Shown here piece after piece: positions 45,901 to 60,900 of a stretch of DNA of 64,000 nucleotides; position 1 is the stretch's first letter, and every line of letters begins with the position of its first letter. The DNA comes from Liolophura sinensis. Taxonomy: Eukaryota; Mollusca; Polyplacophora; Chitonida; Chitonidae. The stretch spans positions 18,860,017 to 18,924,016 of the forward strand of contig NC_088307.1 in NCBI RefSeq assembly GCF_032854445.1. Reading direction: 5' to 3'. The notes under the pieces were generated by a model. It saw nothing but the letters and a program-made list of their open reading frames with translations, was not told where the DNA came from and ran no database searches. Made by a program: the position numbers and the translations under genes.

Positions 45901-48900
45901 AGGAAATGTACATGTACATGTATTTACATAGGAAATGAACATGTACATGTATTTACACAGGAAATGTACATGTACATGTGTTTACACAGGAAAGGTACAT
46001 GTACATGTATTTACACAGGAAATGTACATGTACATGTACATGTATTTACACAGGAAATGTACATGTACATGTGTTTACACAGGAAAGGTACATGTGTTTA
46101 CACAAGAAATGTACTTGTACATGTGTTTACATAGGAAATGTACATGTGTTTACACAAGAAATGTACTTGTACATGTGTTTACATAGGAAATGTACATGTG
46201 TTTACACAAGAAATGTACATGTGCTTACACAGGAAATGTTTATGTACATGTGTTAACACAGGAAATGTGCATGTGTTTGTACATACAGTTTTAATGCTGA
46301 TTAATGACTAAAGTTGCAGCTCTGTGTTTTAAACATAGCTAAAATAAAGTTTCAAGTTATTTAAGTTAATCTTACAAGGCACATGCTTTGTACGAAAAGT
46401 GTCAAAGGCACTGTGCAAGAACTTGAACTGTATTTGACTTTTATCCATGGCTCAGGTTTCTTATATGCTTCATTCTGGGAGCTCTATTGCTTTGAAAAAG
46501 GTATTTTGAGGTTTGTTGTTTTTTTAGCAAGGTAGGATGATATTCTGCTGGTCAAGTATACATATAACACCACAGGTAATATTTCACGACATTTATGTGC
46601 ATCTTAAAATGTTTTTCGTTGGGCGAATTTTTAGGGCAAAAACACGTTCTCTATAATGATTTAGCGTGTTATGATGGAGTATATACAGACAAAGCGTGAG
46701 GGTGTTGTTCAATGGTCATTATCCCAAACAATCCTAATTTCTCAAACCGCTGAAGCTGGATCATATTATGTAAAACAAAGGACTACAACATGGAGAGCGA
46801 AACTAGAACATCAGCATCAGCTTGATCAATAGTCCCTAGTAACCCGGTGAAATCTGGCCTCTTGCCAGTTTACATCAGTTCCCAACTGCTCATTTAAATG
46901 CTAAAAAGGTGGCAACTTTATTAATACAGGCCTTCTAGCACCATGGCTTCAGCAGAATTGCATACAAAAACATGAATCCAATGATTGCGGTATTTATTGC
47001 AGTTTATTAGACATCACCGGTCTAAAAATGACTCAAAATACTGTGTTGTCATCACATTTAATAAATATTTAAAGTGGTTTTACTTATGATTTTTGGCCTA
47101 TTAAAGTTTATCAGCAGTAATCCATTCAAATTTTAGCTGTAGCCCATGTGTTAAAAGGTTGAGGAATTAGGGTAGATTGAATTGTAAATTTGAAAAAGTT
47201 ATAATGCGACATTTAGGAAATTTATTCCGGATTTTAAATGATGACTTGTGCACAGATGAGACTGAAGTTTTGTGAAAGGTAATTATTTGGGCTACAGCTA
47301 AAATTTGATTGGATAAGTGTGCATAAATTGCACTGAAAGTTGCTATTTTATTTGTGAAAAGGTTGGGGAAATAGGATAGACTACATGTTTGTCCATTTTG
47401 TAGAGGCCCACAGAGCACATATAGTTTTACTACAATTACGCGTACATAGACAGTGCCTGTCTGTAGTGTAACTTGCACACACACTGTATGCACATTGTTA
47501 AATTCTGTGAGGCTGGGCGATTGTCTGACACCACATTTGATTAATTTCGGCTTTTAGTGCCACAACATTCATTGTCTTGTCACTACATTTGACATTGTCA
47601 CGGCATCAAGGTAGTTGTTGCCATGGCAACGCAGCATGCCTTCCTTCGTATGTATACATACACTAGTATATACTGTAGGTGTATGTACCCGAGCTTTTAA
47701 CTGGGATATTATGATGCAATACAGATCGGCAAGCGCCTCTTTAATATGGATTTTATGGTAATCATGTTAGATTGGAAATGTTGGAATATTCCAGGCCTTT
47801 AAAAGATTTGCATATATATCATAAAGCTGTTTTCATATATGGGATAGATAATGAATGTTAAACAGGTTCTGAAATGAAAACCAGAATAACTGATCCAATG
47901 CATTTATTACTTATTTGAAATTTGATATCAGTAGTAGTAGTAAAGGTTATATTAGATTGGGACTAGCAGGTTATTTCAGGCCATCCCTAAAATGAATTCG
48001 TTTGGTATAACTCAACCAAAAAAAAAATAATAAAAAAATAAAAAAGAGAAAAATGGTAGGGCTGTTTTTTTTATTTAAAGTTTAGGTTATTAAAAATGAT
48101 AGAAATTTTAAAGAATTAACATTGAAAGAAAAAGTAGAAAAATCCAGAGTAGGGCCCTTTTTTGAGGGTTTAATTGACAGCTTATCCCAGTCAGCATTTT
48201 TTTTTTTTAAATCATGGCCTTAGACGAGAACTGGTACGTTACTCTTGATTCTAAATGTAATGTAAATCCTTATGCAACGTAAATCCTTATGCAACGTAAA
48301 TCCTTATGCAATGTAAATCCTTATGCAACGTAATTACAATAATCTTATCAAATAAATAATACATATGTAAATGGTATTTACATATTCCAGGCATAAAAGA
48401 TGCTTTTCAGGACAGTTCTGTTGAAAGTTTCTAGTTTAAGATAGGAAGCATACTCCAAGTATACATGGTGGAGCAAAAGTCTGGACCCATAGGCAGTTGT
48501 GATTTATGCTAACAAACCAAGAACATTACAAGCATTAAAAGATAACATCACACACGAAATTGAAACCATAAGAGGGAATAACTCTATACTGGTTGATTCT
48601 GGGACCAATCCTATTCCCATTATATATAAATGACATATCGAAAGTAACAGACGTTCTGAATATCATAATCTTTGCGGACGATACTAGCACAACTTATTCC
48701 TGTGAAAATGTCGATGAGGCTATCACGACTTCATCTTACAAGCTAGGAAAGCTGAACACTTGGTTCTGTGCAAACCACCTTTCACTAAATGGTAACAAAA
48801 CAAAGTATATGTTAATCTCGCCCACGAGTTGACATAGACCACAAATTACTGTTCCCTTGACGGTTCTGGGACAGATGTTAACGAGTCAGGGAGTTCAAAT

Positions 48901-51900
48901 TGCTTTGTTTTATGTTTAACGAAAAGCTAAATTGGACGTCACACATAGATTGTATTCGTAAAAAGGTCTCGAGGAATCTAGGTATATTAAACAACTTTCA
49001 GGATTCAGTGAATAAAAAACACTTTTTATCCTTTGATCTACCCCTATTTTTCATAAGGGAATATTTTGTGGACAAACACGTATAAGTCTCACTTGCAACA
49101 TCTGCAAATATTGCAAAAACGCGCTATTCGAATTGTGACTGTCTAGGTCCCTAGAACACAAAAAGCCATTTTTTTGTGCTGTTGAAATTCTGCCCTTATC
49201 TGAATTGAACATTTTTTCTATTAATATGATGTTGCATTAATTTTTCCATCACCCTGAAGTATAACCACCTAGCTTTACTAATTACATTATTAAAAACATT
49301 GACATATGTCACTACGGCACAACACCTCGGCCATTAGATCTGTATCGAACCCCCTTTAAAAGTAATCTGTCCTATCGTTCAATTCAAGTGACTGGCCCTC
49401 GGGAATGGAACAAACTCCCTTCATACTTACGCAATATTCAGTCAATTTCCTTATTCAAATCTAAACTGATATCGTATATCCTGCAGCACTTATTCTCCGT
49501 TTAGTCTAACACACAATAATATACTTTATAGTCGTTACCATAAGCACCTGTATATATTATTTATTTATTTACTTTTTTTTTTTTTCACAGGAACAGATAA
49601 TCACCATGTTTATAAATCACAGTAGTTCACATGCCTGTAATATTTACATATTGTATGTTAATAGGATAGAGCAAGTTTCACGGAGCTTTACTCCCGCGAG
49701 TATGTTTCTGTATGTTTATATAAATCTTATGTTTAGTATATTATATTGGTGAATAAACAAACAAACAAACAAACAATACTTCGAAATGTGCAGAGATCAT
49801 GTGTCTCCTGAGTAAGAAAGTGTTTGGAGGAAGGTGGAAGTCAGTTCGAACACTTATGGTAAACTGTAAATTGTTATATAGTAAATTGCCTATGGGTCCA
49901 GACTTTTGCTCCACCCTGTATATTAGCAAAATTCCTCAATCTTTTCACATATTAAAGAGTAACTCTTAGTGCAATATATGCACATTTTTAATTTGATTTC
50001 AGAGACAAAACTATGTTGGTTGGATAGGCCATTTTCAGGTCTTCACAAAAAGTATAATTTTATCAGTCTACTCAGAATAATGCCTTCAGAATATACAAGA
50101 ATAACACCTTTCGTACATGCGAATTCCACCAGCAAAATTTGAGTACTTTGCACGGTCTCTGCAAGGTTAAGTGTATGAAGTTAACATTGTCCAAATATGA
50201 ATTTAAATCTAAATGTACCCTGGCAAGTTTCAAGGCTTCACAAAAAGTATAATTTTATCCGTCTACACAGAATAATGCCTTCAGAATATGCTTGAATAAA
50301 CACCTTACAGTTAGACCTTGCAAAAATTAGAGTATCAGTTTTCGTGTAGAAATTGGGATGTCTGAATGAACATTACTGACTGAACATGTAGTTACGTGTA
50401 CTGTGTTTCACATAAATTTAAGCATTTTTCAAGTGTCGCATTTTGTTGGATTCTGATTGTGTCATCCACGTTATAGGACCACTTAACATTTTGAAAATTT
50501 TTTTTGTTAAAGATTAATTTCTTTAATTTCTCATTTAAATGTTGGCATCAAATGTGTCTTTTTTTTTTGCCTTGCTGAAATTGCAGATTACAGGCCAAAC
50601 TTTAGAAATTGACATATCCCCAGAGTTGGGTGTGTATTTACTGTTACAACTCATTCAGAATCCCAAACCAAGTCCTGCTGAACACTGAGATTGTTAATAG
50701 CATCACAGAGACACCTGCTAAATCATGGGTGCTAAATCTAGACATGGATGAATTATTTAGATCGCCATTTCAGAGTTGAATTGACAAACGCTGAGCTAAG
50801 CAGCAGTTTTCCGTGATCAGATTAAAAGGAATTGATTGTAAGTTCATGTATATTAAAGGTGCTATGCGTGACAAATTGTACATGTACAGCATGCACAATG
50901 TCGCAGGATACAGGGGTCGAGTTAAGAAAAAAAAATTTGTGAGTGGGTTTAGGTTTACTAAAAGGCTGTGCAGGTGAATTCTTTTGGGTATACCAGTTTT
51001 GGTGCAAAATGTTGGTTTAAACCATGTACTTTTACGTTTGTTATCTGTCCCTGTATAAATCAGTTGTAATATCTATCTGACTGTCAAGTTTTTTTATTCT
51101 GTTTATGTATTTATTTATTTATTTGATTGGTGTCTTACAGCGCACCCAAGAATCTCTCACTTGTCCAACAAAGGCCAGCATTCTGGTGGGAGGGAACTGG
51201 GCTAAATTGTGGACATCCTTTCTTTTAACATTGGGCCTTATATCTTCTAATATGGGCCATTCTCTTAGTGAAAAGGGCCTGGATGCACAGAATCTTCTGT
51301 GGGGGGGGGGGGGGGGGGGGGGGGATGTCATGTCTACACATGGAGCGACTTAATGTTTAATTGCACTTCCTGGACACGTAATTCGTATAATTGAAATGGA
51401 AACGTAATTGTCAGTATACCCTAAACGACCTAAAATGTCACAAACAAAAGTGCATTTTAGAGGCAAGTAAATGTCACGAAATATTTGTTTTTGGAGCTGA
51501 ACCTTTCAACAGTGGAACATGAACCCATTATCCAAGCAAACTTCAAAACACCTTTTTAAATTCGTAACTCTCGGAATCAGGAAAAATTGGCAAATTAGTC
51601 ATTGACGAAATTTAGGGTCATTTAGGATACTTAGCGAGTTAAGTTGAAAGTCAGAACACAGTGTTTGGTTGTGGATGGCAGTAGTTTTTGTTGACTTTTT
51701 GGGGGGGGGGGGGAGATATTTCTGTTTGCTTCTTTCTTTTTGCCTCTGACAAGCTTTTAATGCATAATTTTCAGATTTAATTCGTCACAGGTATTTATGC
51801 AGCTGACTGAAAATGGCAATTTTTTGACCATACTTTGGCTTGTTTGTGTATTAAAACAGGTCTGCTTAGTAGAACATCCACCAAAAGAGCATTTGAATTG

Positions 51901-54900
51901 ACTTGATTACAACTATAGGGCAAAGGCGTGGAACTTCAGATGCTCTTGGCCAGTGGCTGAAAAACGGTGTATGTGCATGTAGTAGTTAGCTGAAATATAT
52001 CCGAATTACGAAGAATTTCAACATGAGCTCAAACCTGTGTGGTAAGCAGCTTTTCCCCAAACTTCATTTATTGGCGAAGAAAAATCAAGCTGTTTACATT
52101 CAAGGGACCTTAAAAATTTTTTTTTTTTTTAACGAACAACTTTATATATAAAAACTGATTTTTCTTTTACGTAATAACAAATTCAAGCCCAGAGCTAGAT
52201 AACGTTTCCTGGTTTCTCCCTCCACCTCTCTCAGAACACCTGAAGCCTAATGTACACGTTTGGGCAGGGCATGTTTTATAATTGTTGAGCTAATTTCAAA
52301 TCTGCCCCAAGATACCCAAACGTCCTAATATTACCCTACTGGATGTATGTATCTGAATAGTGCTGACTACAACTGCTACGTTCAGACTCACTTTGGCCTG
52401 TGTACAAGTGTATAGAAAATAGGCCAGCGGGGGTGCCATCCGCATTATTGGGAAATGTCACAAATTTGCTAACAGCTTGTCCATGAACCCATCAGGGATT
52501 TAAAATGAATATTTAATTAAGGTACAAGTGTATATTTCATTCAGTTCATCACTACCCTGTCTTTATTTGTCGGTTAGTATCAAGGCTGCCAGCTGGCCGT
52601 TTAGGTTTTGTTAATCTTGTCTGCATTAAACTTTACACCACCTGCTCTGAGGTATTCATATACGTACATGTGGCTGTGAATATAATGGTGACTCTCTACT
52701 AGTCTTAAAGGAGTCTGGGCAGTCAATGCAGTTTTGTTTCCAAAAAAAATTAAAAATGTGCATGCATTGCACTGAAAGTTGCTCTTTCATATGCAAAAAA
52801 GTAGAGGTATTAGGGTAATAAAAGCTTTAAGAGTAGGGCATTTATTGAAGGCGCCCATAGGTAATGCCCAAAGAACATATTTTCAATGATAGCCTTTTAC
52901 AGTTCCAGTATTAAAGGAGAAGAAAACTTAAAAACACGACACTATAGGTTGAAAAAAGCACATTTTTTTTTCTATCTGGTGGTGCCTGCTGCATAATTTT
53001 GCGATTTTTTCCTCGCCATGCACGTAAAGCCTGAAAACGGCAAAGCTGGCATAAATCGCTGAGTCAATCGCGTCCTCCATTTTTAACACCCTGTAATTTA
53101 TGCTGGGGGTGTGTTCCCTCTCAGCCATTGTGAGTCGTTAAAACTGCCAGCTTGTTCGCGTAAATTCGGAACCTACGTCCAACATTCCGGTTTCCTGATC
53201 ATCAAGCGGAAAATGAACTCTACTGTTCGCTACCTTCTGGAAAGAAGAGTTCTACAGGAAATTCGACAGCAATTCTCCTCCTAACACAGAAGACTTCAGG
53301 ACTAGTTCTTAGGCAATATTGAATCACCCGCAGAGGATGTTGGCACGGACTTTATTTATGATTTATCAACTTGAGGTACATATGAGAATTTTTTTATGGC
53401 ATGCACGTGCGAGCAAATGCATACTCTTTTCGATGGTATTTGATTGATATTTAAATTTTCTTCTCCTTTAAACTAGGTAGGAACATTTACTGCGTGTTCA
53501 GTGTTACCCCCCCCCCCCCCCCCCCCACCTCTCCACCCCTCCACCCCCTCCACCACCCCTCCAGTGAACAGAGATTGAAGAACAACAGATGTAAATGCAT
53601 CCTACTTTGTCATAAAATAGATCAATGAATTATAACCTAAGGAAGCAATACGATCTCGGTAAGGTACTGGTAAGATGTGGTTACCATAGCAACATGATCA
53701 TGATCGTGTTTATGATCCTGACCTTACATTACAGTGGTCAAAGTGTTTGATCATTCGCTTGTTTTTAAGAGCTCAAAATAAAAATGATGACCTCAAATTG
53801 TGCACAAGTCGTCATAAAGATGATTTTTGTATCGTGCAAATTTTCATAATTTTGAACTCCTGGATGGTTGTTATATTTTATAAACTTCCATGTTGCTTTG
53901 CCTTCTGGTAAATGAAATCTAATACATTTGCCACCTTTACTTCGTGTTCGATGACCGCACTTTTTGTTGAGCTCATCATTTTCAAGAGCTGAAAATACCG
54001 TACATTCTGACCCTTGCATCATTGAACATTCCAAACCATCATCTAAAGATAAAGGGAGTCAAGTGACATTTCATAGTCATTGGTCACACAATACCAGTTA
54101 AGTTGCTTTTCTTGAAAAGTTATACATTTAAGTGCAATAAGTAATGCTTTCAATGGATGGCAATATGGGTTCAAATCCAGCGGTGTTGAATTTGACTTGA
54201 TATATAATTTTGATCTAGGTCTGCCAGCAACCTGTGGATGGTTGTGGGTTTCCACCGGGCCCTGCCCGGTTTCCTCCCACCATAATGCTGGTCTCCGTCG
54301 TATAAGTGAAATATCCTTGAGTACGGCGTAAAACAACAATCAAATAAATAAATAAATAAATAATTTTGATCTTGTTTGCAGGCCTGTGCTTGATGGAAAG
54401 TATGGACTTAAGCGATGGCAGATTGGGGAGATTGCATCAAAGATAGGACAACTTTACTACCACTATTAGTATGTACACTTTGTATAGAGTTCTTGTCTGA
54501 AAATGTGAACTACCTGTACATGAAATTGAATAGGTTAGAAGAAAAGAAACAACAAGGAAACAAAATAAAAAAAATTAAAAAATCAACTGGTGTTACTACC
54601 TTTTAGCGGAACTTAGTACCAGATTTAACTTTAAGCCAAGTATACAATTTTGTGCTTTGCCCAAAAATAATTTCTCAGAAGTATATTATATATGAAGTGA
54701 ATCTTCTGGTCTTATACTTTCAAGAACAACTGCATTCGGCTGCTGAATTTGGCTAAAATGTTATATGTAAAATATGACTTAATACCAGTATTAGGGGGAT
54801 TCGTGGCCGTGGAGGTTAGCACACCAGCGTGCGGCAATGAACCAGGAGCCTCTCACCAACGCGGTTGTTGTGAGATCAAGACAAGTAAGGCAACCTGTGA

Positions 54901-57900
54901 ATGGTCCTGGGTTTCTTCCGGGCTCGGCTTGGTTTCCTCCCACCACAATGCTGGCTACTGTCGTATAACTGAGATATCCCTGAGAATGATGTAAACCAGC
55001 AGTCAAATAAATTAATAAATAAATACCAGTATTAGCTAATACATTTTTGAACAGCGGAGTCCCCCATAACAAGCCACAGTAGGATTAAATATAAGCCAGA
55101 TTAGTACACATCCAGGAAGAGCTTACTTGTAAAAGGCGCATCATTGCCAAGGTGTTAAGATGATTATCTTCAAATGTCTGGGAAACATGAAGTGTCAGTT
55201 CCATCCCAGACAGTGGATTTTGATGCCTTCTCTGCCATTTATGCTCGTATTGGGAGCCTCGGTGGCAATAATTTGTTGACAGCTATCATAGAATAATTTG
55301 TGTGGTCTTCCATGAATTTTGTGAGATATCAGTTACTTTTTACATTTATGCCATGCACATCATTGTCTGTCAGTGAAGATCAGTGTGTCACATGTGGGAA
55401 AGTTTGTCAGTTATTTGCCAAAGGTTGGTGGTTTTCTCTGACCACAGATGTGTATGTGTGAAAAATTCTCCATAAGGGAGAATAAAACCTGTTCAGAAAA
55501 ATAAAACCATAGAAATGTCTTGTAAATGATGGTGTGATTCTGTACAAATTGTGAATCATTCCAGCTTTAAGGCTTTGCATTCGCAGATATGAGCCAGATG
55601 AAATGTGCATGCATACATTGCTTATCTTTGGGTGGGTATTGGATGGGACAAGACTGGATGGGACAAGACTTACTGTTCCACCTTACTAAGGGTTCATTCC
55701 AGCAGTGTATGTATGTGTTTGTCAAGATGTTAGGTCAATCGATAATTTTTCTCCCAGCAAAACAGTCTAGAAGAGCAATGTCTCAAATGCTGTTGAAGTC
55801 CACAAAGAGATTAATCACTGGCATTTGTTTTCATCCAGAGCATATCTCTGCATAAAGTTCCCCACTTAAAAACAGCAGGGCTTTGCTAAATAACAGAAGT
55901 AGGGCACTAGAGAAACTTACTCAGGGCTTCTCAATTCTCTAGTCCTTGAGTGCTTTAAATGTATATATATATACTGTATATATAATCTTGTTGTTGTTGT
56001 TGCAGCCTACGTACCAGCGAGACTAATTATCTGAACGAATCTTATTCGTTTTATGCCGCTATTCGAATGAGAGCGTACTACTCCAAAGCAGCTAAAGATG
56101 ACAGGTATGTCAGCGATGTTATCTGCGTAGCTACATTATTTCATTTTAATCCCTTTGTTAATCTGGATTTAGCCCCAAATGGGTTGGTAGCACTAATATC
56201 TTTCCCCGCCTACAACCATTATATAATAGTTTCATGTCTGTCGGGTTTTAGGTACTCAGCGCAAAGTCTACAGCTTTTTTATCTGTTGTTATTAATAGTG
56301 ATAATATTATGGTATGATATTGTCTGTCCATGAAGTTTTTGATGTTACCACTTTTTCTGCGGAGCAACTTTTAGGATTTTAGGTGTTAGGATTTTTTTTC
56401 ACTTTTTCCGAACAGAATCCTACTTAAAAATGGAATGACTTTGCTTTCAAATTTATTCCCACTATTTCTTTTTACACAGACATTTTCTATATCATCACTA
56501 CTTTACTTAGTTCTTTGAAATAGGACAACCATATATGTATTTCGATCAACACCAAGCCTGGTGGCCTCAGAGGTTCCAAGTCTGTTGTTGTCACAGGAAT
56601 TACATGCTCTAACTAAAAGATGTTTTTAAAATAAATTTTGTGGAAGATGAAGTTGAAGGATCACAACATATGTTAGTTATACAAGTGTTAGAAAACTGGG
56701 ATTCCTGCTAATATCATTCTAACATAAAACGAAGGATAACAACAACAACAACATTCTCATCATCAGTCACAGTGCTGAAAACTGGATCTTAAATTTAGTT
56801 GGAAGTGTTTTTGTACAAACTACATGAATTAAAATACGTTCAAAATATTTCCATTCTAAGGTGGGCTGTGTAGGCCATTTTGATGGTGTTGAGTGTCAAT
56901 GATATCACAAGCCTTTCTTCATTGTATTTATAGCCATAATAGCGCTTCAGTGTTGATTTGTGCACACTACATACATAATACACTTATTTACCATACCAGT
57001 ATTTACATTGGCCAAGTTTAAATGTTAAGAATTTATTTATTTATTTTATTTGATTGGTGTTTATGACGTATTCAAGAATTTTTCACTTATATGACGACGG
57101 CCATCATTATGGTGGTAGGATTCTAGGCCGAGCCTGGGGGAAGCTCACAACCATCCACAGGTTGCTGGCAGACCTTCCCACAGTTGGGCAGAGAGGAAGC
57201 CAGCATGAGTTGGACTTGAACTCATAGCCACCACAGTGAGAGGCTCCTGAGTCATTGTGCTGAACTGGCGTGCTACTCCCTACGGCCACGAAGGCCCCCA
57301 GTCCCTGTGAATCTCAGCAATAAAAATGTCACCCACAAGGCTCACCTTAGATTTCAACCATTTATTATTTTACACTAACTTCTTTTCCATATGATATTGC
57401 TAACTGAGTTGTCTAGCCTGTGTCTGAAGAGCAGGTCTGTTGTTGTTGCTGTTGTCCTTCAAGTTCACTTCCTGATGGTATTCATTTATCACCACAGCTT
57501 CTCGGAGTGATCTCCCTTTGAAAGTCATTCAAGCATTATATAATCTTAAAGTTGGTGTTTGGGATCCTGCGCAGAACGGGTGATAAGAAGGATAAACAAA
57601 GGCACATGACCATTTATGCTTATACAGCCTAATACAGACTTGAACGACTGCCCAGGATTCAGCTTTTTTTCTTTTGAATTTTTTTTTATTAGTTTTTTTT
57701 TGACTTAAAATGGCCTCAGGTGTCACGAAATATGCAAAATTTGTGTGTGACTGCCTGGGTGATATTGCTTTAACATGGCCGAATGGTTTTGTTTGTCCCA
57801 CAGCAAAGAAATCCCTACCATGCACACTCAAAACAACTATTACACTTAACTTGGAAGGGTTTGATTGGCTTCCAAAGGGAGATCACTCTGTGCGCCTGTG

Positions 57901-60900
57901 TTTACCACCTTTCTTAACCCCACTAACCTTTATTCTGTCTAACCCACACCTGCCTACTAAAAAGAAAAGATTCCAGGAGCTCCAGAGATACCAATGACAT
58001 TTCCCGGGACTATTTTCTGGGGCGAAGTGACTCGGTTCTACCCAGGTTTGTGATTTGACAGAAGCTTTACTAACAGTAATCATCATCAAACATCTGTCTG
58101 CAGGTCTTTTGCATTTTGGCTTACAACATGTTTTTATTGTGCATTTGTCAGTCAGTTTTTCCATACCATTGTCCTATGTGTGTGGTTATCATACGTGTAC
58201 AACACCTTTGTGAAAATGACTGGCCCCGATAGCACAGTTGATAAAGTGTCCGCTTCGGGAGCGGTAGATCCAGGGTCAATCCTTGTTTGAGTCACACCTA
58301 AAACTTTAAAAAGAGGTAGTTGTAACTTCCTCGTTCACCATGAAGGGGATAGCGCAGTGACAGGTTGACCCGTATCAGTATAATGGCTCAGGCGGGGCGG
58401 CTTACTTGCCTTCGGTGTGTCGTCTCAGTGAAGCAGCACTAGATAGAAGAGCGGTGGAAATCCGTCCTGCAGCAAGGAGGCACATTACATGCACTTTAAT
58501 GATTCCTTCGTCATGTGACTGAATAATTGTTAAGAACGACGTTAAACCCCAAGCACTCACTCGCACTCTGTATGAAAATGGACCCTGTTCCCTTTATGAT
58601 TCATGCATATGCATTGGTTGCTAACTTTGCTTTGGTTCAGTCAGTTTCTGTTTGTTTGCTTACGGTATGTATAGACTATATGGCTTATAGCATCTTCATT
58701 TAATAGTTAGGTTTTAGCTTGAATGAGTGAAAATTATTTGATTCTGGAGGAGTGGTCTAAAGTGTTGCCTCTGGAAACACTTTAGTCCAGAAGAAAAGTG
58801 ATGAAAATTTTAATATAGGCCTTTCTGGATTTATATGAGGAACTTTTATGGTGCTGTGAAAGATAGGGTGGTTTCCCCCTGGACTTTACCAGGTTTCCCC
58901 ATAACTGTTACAAGTTTCATCTGACTTTTACTGGTTTCCTGTGTGGACCGAATCTAGCAACAGTTAATTGAGCGAAATATGATAATGGTAAAAATGATGA
59001 GTTTTATGTTTGAAGGTAAAAACACGGAATGACAGACTCCTAATCTTCTAGACTTACCTACATATATTCTTCATTATGATGAAAAAAAAGCAGCGTGTGT
59101 TCTGATAAATAAACATGTAAAGGATTGAAAATAAATTCCTTTCTTGCACCAAAATAACCATATTGTGATAGATATTTTTGCTTTTACTGTATTAATTGTG
59201 CTGTAATTTTAACTCCTCCAGCTCATGCTGGCTTCCTCTCCGGTTGTAATTGGGAACGTCTGCCAGCAACCTGCAGATGGTCGTGGGTTTCCCCCTGGGC
59301 TTTGCTTAGTTTCCTCCCACCATAATGCTGGCCGCCGTCGTATAAGTGAAATATTCTTGAGTACGGCGTAAAACACCAATCAAATAAATAAATAAATAAA
59401 TAAACTCCTGCTACCATACATGGCTCATCAGAGTTCAGGTAAATGTTTTGATTAGACAATCTGTTACAATGAATCAGAGTCTTTCCGCTGTGTTGTGACA
59501 GACCAGACCTGATGGTGAAGAAACTACGCTATTACGCCCGCTTCATTGTGGTGTGCTTGTTACTGAAGAAAATGAAACTAGTCAGAGACTTAGTGAGGGT
59601 AAGTTTTTAGTAACTCTTTGAAAGAAGGTATAGTTGTCCCATTATATACATTGATTCATATAAAGCTGTGTACAAACAGTGCTGTTTGTCATATTGACTG
59701 TTAAATTCAACTAGTCAAAGGAAAATCTGCATTACCTGAGAATTGGGCCTTAGGAAATCTTCTTCAGCTCAGAAATGGGCCTTAAAAAATCTGTTTGACC
59801 TTAGAATTGGGCCCTAGGAAATCTGTTAGACCTGAGAATTGGGACATAGCAAATCTGCTTTACCTGAGAATTGGGCCTTAGGATTCTGCTTTACCTGAGT
59901 ATTGGGCTCGAAGAAATGTGTTTACCTGAGAATTGGGCCTTAGGAATTCTACTTTACCTAAGAATTGGGCCTTGGGAAATCTGATTCATCTGAGAATTGG
60001 GCCTTAGGAAATCTGTTTTACCTGAGAATTGGGCCTTAGGAAATCTGTTTTGCTTGAGGAAAGCTTACCTCTTATGTTGGTTTGTTGCTGTTGCACATAT
60101 CAGGAATTGGCCAAACAGATTGATGATTACACAACAACATATGAGCCAGAGGACCAAATGGAATGGAATCTAGTACTGGCGGAGATCAAGGCTTTTATTG
60201 AGGCAAGTGAACAAATTGACAACTACATTATTATTGATTTCTTCTTGTAAGAATCAATGATTAGAACTGCCAGCATGTTTTATGATTTGTTTTCTACATA
60301 ATATATCATATTTTTTTGTATTGCCATAGCCAGATTCTACACCCTCTTTACATCTTGTAAAATTTTTTGCTCGTTATTCTGTGTGGCAGAATAAAATAGA
60401 TTTGAGAGGGAAAATACTGACACTGCACCTGTAACATTGGGATAAATTGATTCGTCATTTTGATTCTGATGTCACTTTGATTCTGATGTCATTTTGATTC
60501 TTTTGTACCATTTCTGTCGACAGGCTGATGGGATGCTGAGTGTGGTAGACGTGGACTCTTCCCCAGTGGTGTTGTCTTATCGTCTGACGCCCTTGAATAC
60601 CCCACCCCTGGAGAAGGGCACACCCATGTACTTAACCCTGCAGGAGATCCTCATTGTGGGAAACTGTCACGAACAGGTATATACCTTGCTGTGTGTATCT
60701 CAGACCCAATAGCCAATCGTACAACCTCTTTGGGTACAAACTTAAAAGAGCTGACAACACCTGACTAAATGTATACATGAATATGCATTGATAAAGTTTA
60801 AAGAGCATAACGTTTGGTCTTTGTGATGCTACATTGGGGAAATTCAGTTATTGTATCAAAATCAACATTGAGAACATGTAAAGCATTGCCATTTTATCAG

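Noticed and set aside
45935..46256. Cysteine- and tyrosine-rich open frames over 45935-46256
   Set aside because: Translation artefact of the tacatg/tttacac minisatellite.
47167..47493. 108-codon open frame on the minus strand in SCAI intron 2
   Set aside because: No domain or homology recognised, and it overlaps a dispersed repeat fragment.
57710..57997. 95-codon open frame in SCAI intron 4
   Set aside because: No recognised motif, no splice context, and an equally long frame lies on the other strand.
58217..58300. tRNA gene
   Set aside because: The A- and B-box-like pattern is diverged and followed by a SINE body with relatives elsewhere in the window.
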